The notes beneath the pieces are model-generated. The model was not told the origin of the DNA. It was given only the letters and a program-made list of their open reading frames with translations, and searched no databases. From Syntrophomonadaceae bacterium (GTDB lineage Bacteria > Bacillota > Dethiobacteria > DTU022 > UBA8154), in the NCBI GenBank assembly GCA_007131175.1, contig SLRC01000137.1, positions 1-35,717 of the forward strand: DNA of 35,717 bases, given 5' to 3'. Below, one piece after another: positions 1-8,526 of this stretch; the stretch's first letter is position 1; the number at the start of each line of letters is the position of its first letter. The position numbers and the translations under genes were made by a program.

Positions 1-17
1 GAAGGGAGAGGGTAAGG

Positions 18-443
18 ATGGAGCTGTTCCGCTCTTTTCATATCAGCGGCTCGGCACTCACGGCAGAGAAGTTGCGTGTGGATACGGTGGCAAGCAACCT
101 GGCTAACCTGCAGACAACCCGCACGGCGGCCGGTGGACCGTACCAGCGTAAGACCGTAATTTTTGCGGAAAGGCTGGCTCAGGCGCGCAGTATGCCGCCG
201 GCGTATCGTGGCTATGGTGTGCGTGTGGCGAATGTGGTGAGTGATCCCAATCCGCCCCGGATGGAGTTTGACCCGGAACATCCCGATGCCAACGAAGATG
301 GTTTTGTGGCCTATCCTAATATTGATATGGCCAAGGAGATGACCGACCTGATCACGGCATCCCGCTCCTATGAAGCCAATACCACGGCAGTGAATACGGC
401 CAAGAGTATTTACCTTAAGGCGCTGGAGATCGGCCGGGGTTAA
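18..443 (+). CDS. flgC: Flagellar basal-body rod protein FlgC
   Basis: FlgC is a proximal rod subunit, exported by the flagellar type III system and assembled on the MS-ring in the periplasmic or wall zone. The 141-aa length is typical. The N-terminal rod signature is visible as SNLANLQTTRT at about residues 26-36. The C-terminal helix contains MAKEMTDLITASRSYEANTTA, the heptad region shared by rod and hook proteins. The ATG is preceded by GGGAGAGGGTAAGG. It is the first gene in the window. In this operon type flgB normally lies directly upstream, so the operon very probably starts outside the window. fliE follows after 58 nt. Confidence 0.97.
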   Translation: MELFRSFHISGSALTAEKLRVDTVASNLANLQTTRTAAGGPYQRKTVIFAERLAQARSMPPAYRGYGVRVANVVSDPNPPRMEFDPEHPDANEDGFVAYPNIDMAKEMTDLITASRSYEANTTAVNTAKSIYLKALEIGRG

Positions 444-501
444 TTGATAAATACAAGGAGGCAGGATACAGGAACTTAAGATTAAGAACAGGGGGATCTT
501 T

Positions 502-801
502 ATGAAAATTAATCCTTTTGTAACACCACTTCCGGCGCCGCTGCAGCAGGATGGTGAAAAAAAGAGCGGTATCAGCGGAGGTTTTGAGTTTGCCGATCTT
601 TTAACAGATGCCCTTTACAAAGTAAACCAGGAGCAGTTGAAATCAGCGGAGGCGGCAAAAGGACTGGTTTCGGGAAATATTGAGGACCTGCACCAGGTGA
701 TGCTCGTATCGGAAAAGGCGAAGCTTTCCCTACACCTCAGTGTACAGGTGACAAATAAGCTGATTGATGCGTACCGTGAAATTTCCCGGATGCAGATTTA
801 A
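502..801 (+). CDS. fliE: Flagellar hook-basal body complex protein FliE
   Basis: FliE is the small adaptor joining the MS-ring and export gate to the proximal rod. The 99-aa length is normal. The C-terminal half carries the family signature, with DLHQVMLVSEKAKLSLHLSV followed by a helix ending in AYREISRMQI. The ATG follows a GGGGG ribosome-binding stretch. It lies between flgC and fliF as in Bacillus and Clostridia. Its stop codon abuts a strong hairpin (801-836) before fliF. Confidence 0.96.
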   Translation: MKINPFVTPLPAPLQQDGEKKSGISGGFEFADLLTDALYKVNQEQLKSAEAAKGLVSGNIEDLHQVMLVSEKAKLSLHLSVQVTNKLIDAYREISRMQI

Positions 802-839
802 TAGAAAGTCCAAAGTCAACGACTTAGACTTTCTATTTT
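801..839 (+). terminator. Strong intra-operon hairpin between fliE and fliF (possible attenuator or processing site)
   Basis: Directly seen: ATAGAAAGTC at 801-810 pairs perfectly with GACTTTCTAT at 827-836. Inside it AAGTC (813-817) pairs with GACTT (821-825) around an AAC loop. The result is about 15 base pairs with one small internal loop, followed by only a short T tract (TTT at 837-839). The position directly at the fliE stop and before the fliF ribosome binding site suggests partial termination, or mRNA stabilisation or processing. The short T tract makes full termination unlikely, since fliF and the rest of the operon must be expressed. The function is inferred. Confidence 0.6.
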
Positions 840-855
840 AAAGTAGGTGCGGATT

Positions 856-2418
856 ATGGCAGAGGAAAAAGGTTTCTCTATGGGAACTTTGCAGGAGCGC
901 TGGCAGGGGGTAGGAAGAACCCGCCAGCTTGTTGTCATGATCATTGCTGCTGCCCTGTTTATCTCCATTCTGTTGTACATATTTACCCCGCAAAGAATAG
1001 AATACGTAACCCTGTACCGCAACCTTGATTCGGCCCAGGCAGCACCCCTTGTCCAGTATTTGCGGGATCGGGGGGTGGCCTATCGCCTGGAGGATTTCGG
1101 GACCACCATTCAGGTCCCGGCCGCAGTTGCGGATGAACTGCGGATTGAGATGGCCGGTCAGGATATGCCCTTCTCCCAGGGATTGGGTTTTGAACTCTTT
1201 GATGAGGACCAGCTGGGGATTACCGATTTTGACCGCCAGGTTAAACTGCAGCGTGCCCTGCAGGAAGAACTGCGGCGCACCATTACATCCCTCGACGCCG
1301 TTTCCCAGGCCCGTGTACATCTTGCCATTCCTGAACAACGTGTTTTCCTCAGTGAGCGGGGCAATCCCTCTGCGGCCATAACCCTCACCCTGAACCCCTT
1401 CGTGTCCATCAAAGAAGAGCAGGTGCGGGGTATTGTTTTTCTTGTGGCTTCCAGCGTGGAGGGGCTCAAAGCAGAGAATATTGTGGTCATTGATACCCAG
1501 GGAAATGTGCTCCATGATGCCCTCAGCAGTTCTGACCCGGTTATGGCCATGGCCGATTCCACCTTAAAGCAACTGGAAATCAAGCGGGCATTTGAAGTGG
1601 AACTGGAAAGGCGGGTTCAGCGCATGCTGGAGCAGGTTTTTGGGCCGGGCCGGGCCTTAACCCTCATTACAGCAGAAATGGACTTTGATGCCCGGGAAAT
1701 GACCCTGATCACCTATGATGAACAGGGAGTCCCCCGCAGCACCCAGGTGATTCATGAGGAGTTTGAAGGGACGGGTCCCGTAATGGGTGAAGTAGGAGAG
1801 GCAAATTATCCCGGGTATATCGGGGCAGTGCCCGGTGGTGACAGCAGGTATGAGCGAAGTGAAGAGATCATCAACTACGAAATCAGCGAGAGCAGCGAGC
1901 GGGTGATTGCCGCTCCCGGGAAAATAATTAATTTACATACTTCGGTGGTGGTTGATACGGGAGAGAACCAGGTTACGGCAGAGGAGATTGAGCAGGTAAA
2001 CCTCCTGGTTGCTTCCGCTATCGGTTATGATGATATGCGGGGAGATCAGATCAGTGTTCAGGGGATGAGATTTGACACCACATTTGCAGATGAAATGAAA
2101 GCGGCCATGGCCGATCTGGAGGCACAGCAGCGACGTGAAGAGATGTTTCAGCTAGCAGTATTGGGCGGTTTTGCCCTGCTGGCCCTTATTATTATTATAG
2201 TGATCTGGCGGCGCCGGCGCCGGATGCGGGAACAGCTTCTTGTCCCCGTTTCCGAAGGCAGAAGCCTGGATGATCTGCTGGCGGCAGGTCTGGCAGAAGA
2301 AGAATATGTGCCAGAGGTTGCACCGGGAAGGACACCGCTGGGCCGTGCCCGTAAAATTGTTGAGGAAAATCCTGAGATCGCCGTTTCCGTATTTCGTTCC
2401 TGGATGGTTGAGGATTAG
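856..2418 (+). CDS. fliF: Flagellar MS-ring protein FliF
   Basis: FliF forms the membrane MS-ring that houses the export gate and carries FliG on its cytoplasmic face. The protein has an N-terminal membrane segment (LVVMIIAAALFISILLYIF), ring-building motifs with YRNLDSAQAAPLVQYL and the conserved SQARVHLAIPE, a variable periplasmic loop, and a C-terminal membrane segment (LGGFALLALIIIIVIW) followed by an arginine run. The C-terminus (ENPEIAVSVFRSWMVED) is the FliG-binding tail. The ORF track starts at a GTG (847). I prefer ATG 856 because AGGTG lies 6 nt upstream, giving 520 aa. fliG follows after a short gap. Confidence 0.97.
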   Translation: MAEEKGFSMGTLQERWQGVGRTRQLVVMIIAAALFISILLYIFTPQRIEYVTLYRNLDSAQAAPLVQYLRDRGVAYRLEDFGTTIQVPAAVADELRIEMAGQDMPFSQGLGFELFDEDQLGITDFDRQVKLQRALQEELRRTITSLDAVSQARVHLAIPEQRVFLSERGNPSAAITLTLNPFVSIKEEQVRGIVFLVASSVEGLKAENIVVIDTQGNVLHDALSSSDPVMAMADSTLKQLEIKRAFEVELERRVQRMLEQVFGPGRALTLITAEMDFDAREMTLITYDEQGVPRSTQVIHEEFEGTGPVMGEVGEANYPGYIGAVPGGDSRYERSEEIINYEISESSERVIAAPGKIINLHTSVVVDTGENQVTAEEIEQVNLLVASAIGYDDMRGDQISVQGMRFDTTFADEMKAAMADLEAQQRREEMFQLAVLGGFALLALIIIIVIWRRRRRMREQLLVPVSEGRSLDDLLAAGLAEEEYVPEVAPGRTPLGRARKIVEENPEIAVSVFRSWMVED

Positions 2419-2454
2419 GCGGCGTTTTGAGACTGAATTAAAGGAGGCTCTCCC

Positions 2455-3465
2455 TTGCCAAAGGAAGAGAAGTTTTCCGGCAAGCGAAAAGTTGCTGTTA
2501 TGCTCCTGGCCATGGGGCCGGAGTTGGCTTCCCGCATGCTAAAGCAATTATCAGAGCAGGAAATTGAAGCTGTGACGATGGAGATAGCCAATCTGAACCG
2601 TGTTCCCCAGGAGCTGCGTGACGAAATCGCGGAAGAGTTTTTGCTGATCAGCCAGGCCCAACGTTTCATGCTGGAGGGTGGGGTTGATTATGCCAAGGAG
2701 ATCCTGGAGAAAACACTGGGGCAGCACAAAGCAGTTGAGATCATGAAACGGCTCAAGGAACAGGTCAAGGTCAAGCCCTTTACCTTCGTGCGCCATGCTG
2801 ACTCCAAACAACTGGTAAACCTCATCAGCCAGGAACATCCCCAGACGATTGCCCTTATTCTTTCATACCTGGACCCGGATCAGTCAGCTAGCATCCTCTC
2901 TGAACTGCCAGCGGAAATGCGGTCCGATATTGCCCGCCGTATTGCCCTTATGGATCGGACCTCACCGGAAATTTTAAAGCAGGTGGAGAATGTTTTGCGG
3001 GACAAGCTTTCTACAATTTTTCAGCAGGACTTCACCCAGGCCGGTGGTGTGGACACGGTGGTGGATATCCTGAACAGTGCGGATCGGGGCACGGAAAAGC
3101 TTATCCTGGAAGACCTGGAAAAAGAAGATGCGGAGCTGGCCGATGAGATCAGGCAGCGCATGTTTATCTTTGAAGATATTATTTCTCTGGACGATGCCTC
3201 CATCCAACGCGTGGTGCGTGAGGTGGACAGCAAAGATCTGGCCAAAGCCCTCAAAGGTTCAAGTGAAGAGGTAAAAGAACGTGTTTACCGAAACATCTCC
3301 AAGCGGGCTGCAGAGATGCTGAAAGAAGATTTGGACTTCATGGGTCCGGTACGATTACGCGAGGTGGAAGAAGCTCAGCAGCGTATTGTGGGTATTATCA
3401 GGCGTCTGGACGAATCCGGTGAAATTATTATTTCCAGGGGTGGGGAAGATGCCATTATCGCCTAA
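2455..3465 (+). CDS. fliG: Flagellar motor switch protein FliG
   Basis: FliG is the rotor protein that contacts the MotA stator and transmits direction changes from the C-ring. The 336-aa length matches the family. The N-terminal FliF-binding domain begins KVAVMLLAMGPELASRML. The middle domain carries the hallmark EHPQTIALILSYLDPDQSA near residue 125. The C-terminal torque domain has FEDIISLDDASIQRVVREVD and ends in RIVGIIRRLDESGEI. It starts at TTG 2455, supported by AAGGAGG about 8 nt upstream. The 3' end overlaps the fliH start by 17 nt, indicating translational coupling. Confidence 0.98.
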   Translation: MPKEEKFSGKRKVAVMLLAMGPELASRMLKQLSEQEIEAVTMEIANLNRVPQELRDEIAEEFLLISQAQRFMLEGGVDYAKEILEKTLGQHKAVEIMKRLKEQVKVKPFTFVRHADSKQLVNLISQEHPQTIALILSYLDPDQSASILSELPAEMRSDIARRIALMDRTSPEILKQVENVLRDKLSTIFQQDFTQAGGVDTVVDILNSADRGTEKLILEDLEKEDAELADEIRQRMFIFEDIISLDDASIQRVVREVDSKDLAKALKGSSEEVKERVYRNISKRAAEMLKEDLDFMGPVRLREVEEAQQRIVGIIRRLDESGEIIISRGGEDAIIA

Positions 3466-4210
3466 GGTTTTGCGCGGCCTCAACGTAAAAGGATGGAAAA
3501 CTTATGAGCCCCGGGTCGTGGAAGAGAAAATGCCCGGGGACGATCATGGGGGTAATGATTTGGCGGCGGAGCAATCAGCTCCGCCACCGTCACGTGAAGC
3601 GATAGAAAGGGAGCATAAGGAAATCCTGGCGGCGGCACGCAAGGAGGGGGAACAACTGCGCCGGGAAATGCTGGCCAAAGGGGAGAAAGAAGCAGCAGCG
3701 CTGCGTAAAGAGGCTGAACAGGAAGGTTACCGTGAAGGGTTTAGCCGCGGCGAACAGGAGGCGGCAAAGCTGAAGGAAGATGCAGCCCGCACCCTGGAAG
3801 AGGCAAAAAAGGAGCACCGGTCCATGCTTGACGGGGCAGAGGGGGATATGCTGAGTATTGCTGTGAGTATGGCGGAGAAGCTTTTAAACGTGCAGGTAAC
3901 AATGAGCGAAGACGTTATCCTTGCCGTGATTACCCGCTGTCTGAAAGCTCTTCCCGGCGGGCATGAAGTGGTTTTGCGGGTTAGCCCAAGGGATGAATCC
4001 CTCTGCAGGCTTCATGCACAAGCATTACAAGCCCTATTGCGAAAGGACGTTTCGCTGCAAATTATTGGAGATGAATCAATTCCGGCAGGCGGCTGTGCTG
4101 TGGAATCGGAAGAGGCTGAAATTACATTCCAACTGGAAAAAGAGCTGGAAATCCTCATTAAAAAACTCCTTACCTTAACAAACGGACGATATTTACCAGG
4201 GTTATCATAA
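3449..4210 (+). CDS. fliH: Flagellar export ATPase regulator FliH
   Basis: FliH is the stalk-like partner of the FliI ATPase, linking it to the C-ring and export gate. The central third is a charged Ala/Glu/Lys coiled coil with glycine-spaced repeats (about residues 50-130). The C-terminal domain has MAEKLLNVQVTMSEDVILAV and a V-type ATPase subunit E-like fold pattern. The track ORF begins upstream inside fliG at 3386. ATG 3449, overlapping the fliG stop and preceded by GGGGTGGGGAAG, gives 253 aa beginning MPLSPKVLRGLNV, and is more likely. Sequence conservation in FliH is low, so the call rests partly on its position between fliG and fliI. Confidence 0.93.
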   Translation: MPLSPKVLRGLNVKGWKTYEPRVVEEKMPGDDHGGNDLAAEQSAPPPSREAIEREHKEILAAARKEGEQLRREMLAKGEKEAAALRKEAEQEGYREGFSRGEQEAAKLKEDAARTLEEAKKEHRSMLDGAEGDMLSIAVSMAEKLLNVQVTMSEDVILAVITRCLKALPGGHEVVLRVSPRDESLCRLHAQALQALLRKDVSLQIIGDESIPAGGCAVESEEAEITFQLEKELEILIKKLLTLTNGRYLPGLS

Positions 4211-4254
4211 CCTTCCCCTAAGCTGAAAAGTTTGATTCTGGAGATAAAAAAAAT

Positions 4255-5580
4255 ATGACAGCAAAAGTTATTGATTTAGAACAATACTACCGGGAAATTT
4301 GGGCGCACACGCCCCTGAGCATTAAAGGGAGGGTCACCCAGGTGATTGGCCTGGTGATGGAAGTAAGTGGATTGCGTCCATTTGTAGGTGAATTCTGCCT
4401 CGTGGAAGTTCAAAAAGAAGCAGAGCCCATTGCCGCTGAGGTAGTGGGTTTTCGCCAGGGGAGAGCCCTGTTGATGCCCCTGGGTAACCTGCGGGGTATC
4501 GGGCCGGGATGCCGTGTTCTGGCTACGGGGAAACCTTTTTATGTTAATATTGGTCCGGACCTTGTGGGCAAAGTCCTGAACGGGCTGGGCAGGCCCATCC
4601 TGGGTGGGGATCTGGAAGGTCCGGTCATGGAGCGCCCTGTGGATAACCAGCCGCCCAACCCCCTGGAGCGATGCTCCATAGATGAAGTTATGGCCACCGG
4701 GGTGCGGGCCATAGACAGCCTGCTAACCTGCGGCCAGGGACAGCGTGTGGGCATCTTTTCCGGCAGCGGTGTGGGTAAGAGCACCCTCCTCGGCATGATT
4801 TCCCGCTACAGCGACGCAGAGGTCAATGTAATCGGGTTGGTGGGGGAACGGGGCCGGGAGGTCATGGATTTTATCAATAAGGACCTGGGTCCGGAGGGGC
4901 TGAAGCGCTCTGTAGTCATTGTATCCACATCGGACCGGCCAGCCCTGGAACGGGTGAAGGCGGCCCAGGTTGCTACTGCCGTGGCAGAATACTTCCGGGA
5001 TCAGGGACGCCGTGTTATCCTCATGATGGATTCGGTAACACGCTATGCCATGGCACTGCGGGAGATCGGCCTCGCCATCGGTGAACCGCCGGCCACCAAG
5101 GGTTATACTCCCTCAGTGTTTGCCGCCCTGCCCCGTTTATTGGAACGGTCCGGTACTGCCAGCACCGGTTCAATTACGGGGTTTTATTCTGTGTTGGTTG
5201 ACGGGGATGATTTAAACGAACCCATTTCCGATGCGGTAAGGGGAATTCTGGACGGGCATATCATTCTCAGCCGCAATCTGGCATCTCGCAATCACTATCC
5301 TGCCATTGATGTGCTGGGAAGCACGAGCAGGCTGATGCCATATATTGTGCCCTCGGAGCACCGGGAACAGGCGTCCCAGGTCCTGGAACTGCTGGCCACG
5401 TACCGGGATAATGAGGATTTGATCAATATCGGGGCTTATGTAAAGGGTTCCAATCCACGCGTGGACCGGGCTATTACCTACCGGGAAAATATTGAACGTT
5501 TCCTTTGCCAGGATATGACGGAGCCTGTAACATGGCAACAAACCATGGAAGCCTTTGCCGGTCTTTTTCACACGCCCTAA
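4255..5580 (+). CDS. fliI: Flagellum-specific type III export ATPase FliI
   Basis: FliI is the hexameric ATPase that helps load export substrates into the flagellar type III gate. The 441-aa length is standard. The P-loop GSGVGKS lies near residues 168-175. The Walker B and catalytic stretch reads RVILMMDSVTRYAMALREIG, followed by the F1-beta-like GEPPATKGYTPSVFAALPRL. The C-terminal domain contains SRLMPYIV and DLINIGAYVKGSNP, typical of FliI. The ATG follows GGAG and an A-rich spacer, 44 nt after fliH. fliJ follows after an 89-nt AT-rich gap. Confidence 0.98.
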   Translation: MTAKVIDLEQYYREIWAHTPLSIKGRVTQVIGLVMEVSGLRPFVGEFCLVEVQKEAEPIAAEVVGFRQGRALLMPLGNLRGIGPGCRVLATGKPFYVNIGPDLVGKVLNGLGRPILGGDLEGPVMERPVDNQPPNPLERCSIDEVMATGVRAIDSLLTCGQGQRVGIFSGSGVGKSTLLGMISRYSDAEVNVIGLVGERGREVMDFINKDLGPEGLKRSVVIVSTSDRPALERVKAAQVATAVAEYFRDQGRRVILMMDSVTRYAMALREIGLAIGEPPATKGYTPSVFAALPRLLERSGTASTGSITGFYSVLVDGDDLNEPISDAVRGILDGHIILSRNLASRNHYPAIDVLGSTSRLMPYIVPSEHREQASQVLELLATYRDNEDLINIGAYVKGSNPRVDRAITYRENIERFLCQDMTEPVTWQQTMEAFAGLFHTP

Positions 5581-5669
5581 AAAAATAATTTGTCAATCCT
5601 TCTTTAAAAAGGTAATTAATTAGCGAAAATAATAGTAGAGGGGAGCATTCCTTCAAATGGTGATCTGCT

Positions 5670-6113
5670 ATGGCTTTTGAGTTCAGGCTGCAGAAACTGC
5701 TGGAATACCGGGAGAATCAAAAAAAGATAGCGGAGGAGGAACTGGCACGTCGTCAAAGGGAGGTCCTGTCTGTACAACAGGAGATAATGCGATTGCAGGC
5801 CGAAGAAGAGCGCCTGCTTGAGAACCACCGTACACAACAGGGGTCAGAGCTTAATATCATGGGTCTTATTGCCATGGAAAACTACCGCTGTTTTTTGCAA
5901 AGGTGCCATCAGGAGCGTATGCAGAGACTGCAAAAGGCTGAAAAAGAGCTGGAGCGGCAGCGCAACGTGGTAATGGAATCGTGGCGTTCCTGCCGTTCCC
6001 TGACGTTGCTGCGGGAAAAGGCAGAGCATAATTACCTGGAAGAGGAAAAGGTAAGTGATCAGCGCCTGAACGATGAACTCAGTATTAATTGTTATATGAG
6101 GCAGAAGGAATGA
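5670..6113 (+). CDS. fliJ: Flagellar export chaperone/stalk protein FliJ
   Basis: FliJ is the coiled-coil central stalk of the FliI hexamer and an escort for export chaperones. The 147-aa protein is almost entirely a charged two-helix coiled coil. It begins with the family pattern FEFRLQKLLEYRENQKKIAEEEL and ends in a second helix containing LREKAEHNYLEEEKVSDQ. The start has GGTGAT upstream. Its position directly after fliI supports the call, because FliJ proteins are poorly conserved in sequence. The ylxF/MgtE-like gene that often sits between fliJ and fliK in Bacillota is absent; fliK follows after 43 nt. Confidence 0.94.
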   Translation: MAFEFRLQKLLEYRENQKKIAEEELARRQREVLSVQQEIMRLQAEEERLLENHRTQQGSELNIMGLIAMENYRCFLQRCHQERMQRLQKAEKELERQRNVVMESWRSCRSLTLLREKAEHNYLEEEKVSDQRLNDELSINCYMRQKE

Positions 6114-6156
6114 ACTCTTAAATTTCCATATTAAGGAAAGGAGGTGATGAAAAGAA

Positions 6157-7575
6157 ATGAAAACGGAAGCCATCGGCAATGGGGTCCCCCGGGTACATGA
6201 AAACGGCGTGGCCGGCCGGCCGGCGGTCGTGGACGGCGATTCTTTCTCCACGATGCTGCAGGCCATTTTTGCTGCCCGGACGCAAAGCAACCAGGCACCG
6301 GAAAAGGGTTTGCACACTGCCCTGGGTGCCATTTCTGGGGAAAAATCTGCAAAAGATGGGGAAGCGCTGCAAGAATGGCTTGCCATAGAGGATCCTGCGT
6401 TGGCTTTGGCCCTGCAGCAGCAAAGCGAATTAACCGAACCTGCTGAGCAGGCACTGGCCGGTTTAATCCTGGCAGGCCTGTTGGAAGGGGAAGCTACCCT
6501 TAAGGGGAAGCAAAATGAGGTCGGGACGAAAGCAGAACAATACCCCCAGGGCAAACAACCGGGATTATGGCCGGGACAGCCCCTGGGAGGCAAAGCACCG
6601 GAGCAAATGCCGGAACTAAAGCTGGAACAGTTGCCACAGCACTTACTGGAGCGGATTGAAGCACTGGCCCGTCCCCTGGAAGAGAAAACCGTTATGGAAA
6701 AGCAGCTCCATACGGCAACGGCACCCCTCATCTCCGATAAAGGTCTGAGCCCCCAGGCAACAACCCTTGTGGCGTCTTACCTGCAGGAAGGGAAGCCTCT
6801 TGGCGATCTGCCTGCCCCACTCCTGATACAGTTAAGGGAACACCTGGAGGGAATGGAGCTTTTCCGGGAAGGGGAAAGTGGAGAAAAGGCACGTCCTTTT
6901 GCAGCACTGCTCACCCGTGTGGAGAAATTCCTCAATAGCATGCTGTCGGGCGGCAGTGAAGAAGCGAAGGCAGGCACGGCACGACAATTTGGCGAGCTTG
7001 TTGCGGAACAGCAGTTAAAAGGGACAGCACAGGCCCTTGACCGGGATTTCCAACCCCGTTTTGGGGAAAATGACAGTGCCAGGGCCGGCGCTGTATTGAG
7101 CGGCCGGGGAGAAATGGTTGCCGGCACCCGCAGTTTTACCCCTCCCACCCCTTCATTCCAACCGCACGAAGTTATGGCCCAGGTAATGGAGCGCCTTGCC
7201 ATGCTGGCACGGCCGGGGGTTCAGGAATTACGCATGCAACTGCACCCGGCACATCTTGGCAACATGATGATTAAGCTGCGTAATGTCCGGGGTGTCCTTT
7301 CTGCGGAAATTTTAACGGAGCATGTGGCCGTAAAGGAACTGCTCGAGGGACAGTTGGACGCGTTGCGCCAGCGTTTTCAGGATATGAACATGCAGGTGGA
7401 GGAGTTCCGTGTACTTGTGGGAGACGAGGAACAGGAGAAGGGGGGCGAAGCGGGGAAATGGGGAAAAAACCCGCCCGTTAATGGTGCTGCAGCACTGCAG
7501 CAAAATGAGAGCCTGCAGCAAATGGGAATTCCCCAACCTGATGGAGGGGTACACCGGGTGAACTATCTGGTTTAA
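6157..7575 (+). CDS. fliK: Flagellar hook-length control protein FliK
   Basis: FliK is the secreted molecular ruler that measures hook length and switches export specificity through FlhB. The long N-terminal part (about residues 1-340) is low-complexity, rich in Gln, Pro, Glu and Ala, as in ruler domains. The conserved C-terminal Flg_hook domain is clear: VQELRMQLHPAHLGNMMIKL, then an LSAEILTEHVAVKELLEGQL segment and LRQRFQDMNMQVEEFRVLVG. The C-terminal tail is again Gln-rich. The ATG is preceded by the near-perfect ribosome binding site AAAGGAGGTGAT. The hook is built by the neighbouring flgD and flgE products. Confidence 0.95.
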   Translation: MKTEAIGNGVPRVHENGVAGRPAVVDGDSFSTMLQAIFAARTQSNQAPEKGLHTALGAISGEKSAKDGEALQEWLAIEDPALALALQQQSELTEPAEQALAGLILAGLLEGEATLKGKQNEVGTKAEQYPQGKQPGLWPGQPLGGKAPEQMPELKLEQLPQHLLERIEALARPLEEKTVMEKQLHTATAPLISDKGLSPQATTLVASYLQEGKPLGDLPAPLLIQLREHLEGMELFREGESGEKARPFAALLTRVEKFLNSMLSGGSEEAKAGTARQFGELVAEQQLKGTAQALDRDFQPRFGENDSARAGAVLSGRGEMVAGTRSFTPPTPSFQPHEVMAQVMERLAMLARPGVQELRMQLHPAHLGNMMIKLRNVRGVLSAEILTEHVAVKELLEGQLDALRQRFQDMNMQVEEFRVLVGDEEQEKGGEAGKWGKNPPVNGAAALQQNESLQQMGIPQPDGGVHRVNYLV

Positions 7576-7599
7576 AAAGTTGGAAAGTTGGAAAGTTGG
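7576..7599 (+). repeat. Three tandem copies of AAAGTTGG
   Basis: Three perfect 8-bp copies (7576-7583, 7584-7591, 7592-7599) follow the fliK stop codon and precede the flgD ribosome binding site. The track ORF for flgD reads through them from a TTG at 7580, but the strong ribosome binding site downstream places them in untranslated leader. This is probably a small slippage repeat without known function. Confidence 0.85.
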
Positions 7600-7618
7600 C
7601 CAAATGGAGGTGTTTAGC

Positions 7619-8098
7619 ATGCCCATCGACGGGATAGCGGGTGGTTCCGGTGAACCGTACGGCAGCACGCAGGAGAGCAGAGTGGAAAACAAGGCCATGG
7701 ATATGGGGACAGAAACCTTTCTCAAACTGCTCGTAACCCAGATGAAATACCAGGATCCCTTTAGCGGGGGGCAGGATATGGGTGATTTCATGAGCCAGAT
7801 AGCCCAGTTTACCATGCTGGAGCGCGTTATCAAGCTGCAGCAGACGGTGGAAGACTTTGCTGCACAGCAGGCACCTGTGCAGTCCCTTAATCTGCTTAAC
7901 CGCACGGTGGAGGTAATGGACAGCCAGGGCCAGCTCCACCAGGGTGAGGTAACGGCGATCCGCTTTGAGGATGGGAAGCCTTTGCTTATGGTAAAGGGGC
8001 AGGAATATACCATGCAGGCCGTGCAGCGAGTAGAGGGCGTTGAAAGTAAAAGTAACCATGTACTAAATGACAGAGGCGGTGAAATGGATGATGTCTGA
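7619..8098 (+). CDS. flgD: Flagellar hook capping (assembly) protein FlgD
   Basis: FlgD is the temporary scaffold cap under which hook subunits polymerise. The signature is clear: METFLKLLVTQMKYQDPF-like sequence (here GTETFLKLLVTQMKYQDPFSG) followed by MGDFMSQIAQFTMLERV. The protein then enters a short beta domain with LLNRTVEVMDSQGQLHQGEV, typical of the compact Firmicute FlgD. I chose ATG 7619 (159 aa) over TTG 7580 because GGAGG lies 8 nt upstream and the intervening DNA is a tandem repeat. The 3' end overlaps the next gene slightly. Confidence 0.95.
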   Translation: MPIDGIAGGSGEPYGSTQESRVENKAMDMGTETFLKLLVTQMKYQDPFSGGQDMGDFMSQIAQFTMLERVIKLQQTVEDFAAQQAPVQSLNLLNRTVEVMDSQGQLHQGEVTAIRFEDGKPLLMVKGQEYTMQAVQRVEGVESKSNHVLNDRGGEMDDV

Positions 8099-8504
8099 CG
8101 GCGGGATTGGCAGGTCCCGGCTCCCCGGATTGGGAGAAGGGGTACCGACGGGCAGGCCTTCCCGGTCCCAAACAGACAAGGCCAGGGGATCGGAAGCCTC
8201 CGGAAATGATTTTGCAACGGTGCTGGGACAGCAACAGGTCCGGACACGGGAGATCAGCTTTTCCGCCCACGCCCGGCAGCGGCTGCAGGACAGGAGTATC
8301 GAGCTTGGACCGGAGGAAGTGGGAAAGCTGGCCCAGGCTGTGGACAAAGCGGCGGAAAAAGGATGCCGTGCTTCCCTGTTGCTTTATGGGGATATGGCTT
8401 TTGTGGCCGGGGTGGATAACCGCACAATCATTACAGCGTTGGATGGGCAAAGCATGAAGGAGCATGTCTTTACCAATATTGACAGCGCATTGATTGTGGA
8501 ATAA
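8088..8504 (+). CDS. TIGR02530-type flagellar operon protein (function unknown)
   Basis: This is a small protein of the conserved flagellar-operon family found between flgD and flgE in many Firmicutes. The core is visible as ISFSAHARQRLQDRSIELG followed by VGKLAQAVDKAAEKGCRASL, VAGVDNRTIITALDG and FTNIDSALIVE. The first 50 or so residues are a disordered, Gly/Ser/Arg-rich tail. No catalytic motif or membrane segment is visible. The track ORF starts at ATG 8067; ATG 8088 or 8091 fits GAGGCGGTGA better and reduces the overlap with flgD. A hook-assembly role is inferred from position only. Confidence 0.85.
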   Translation: MMSDGGIGRSRLPGLGEGVPTGRPSRSQTDKARGSEASGNDFATVLGQQQVRTREISFSAHARQRLQDRSIELGPEEVGKLAQAVDKAAEKGCRASLLLYGDMAFVAGVDNRTIITALDGQSMKEHVFTNIDSALIVE

Positions 8505-8526
8505 AGATATTGTGGTAAAAACAAAA

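Noticed and set aside
5590-5620. TTGTCA with an AT-rich -10 as a promoter before fliJ
   Set aside because: The best -10-like boxes match poorly or need a 19-nt spacer; too weak to list.
5844-6731. - strand ORF of 295 aa opposite fliJ and fliK
   Set aside because: Cys/Ser-rich low-complexity translation antisense to real genes; no recognisable family.
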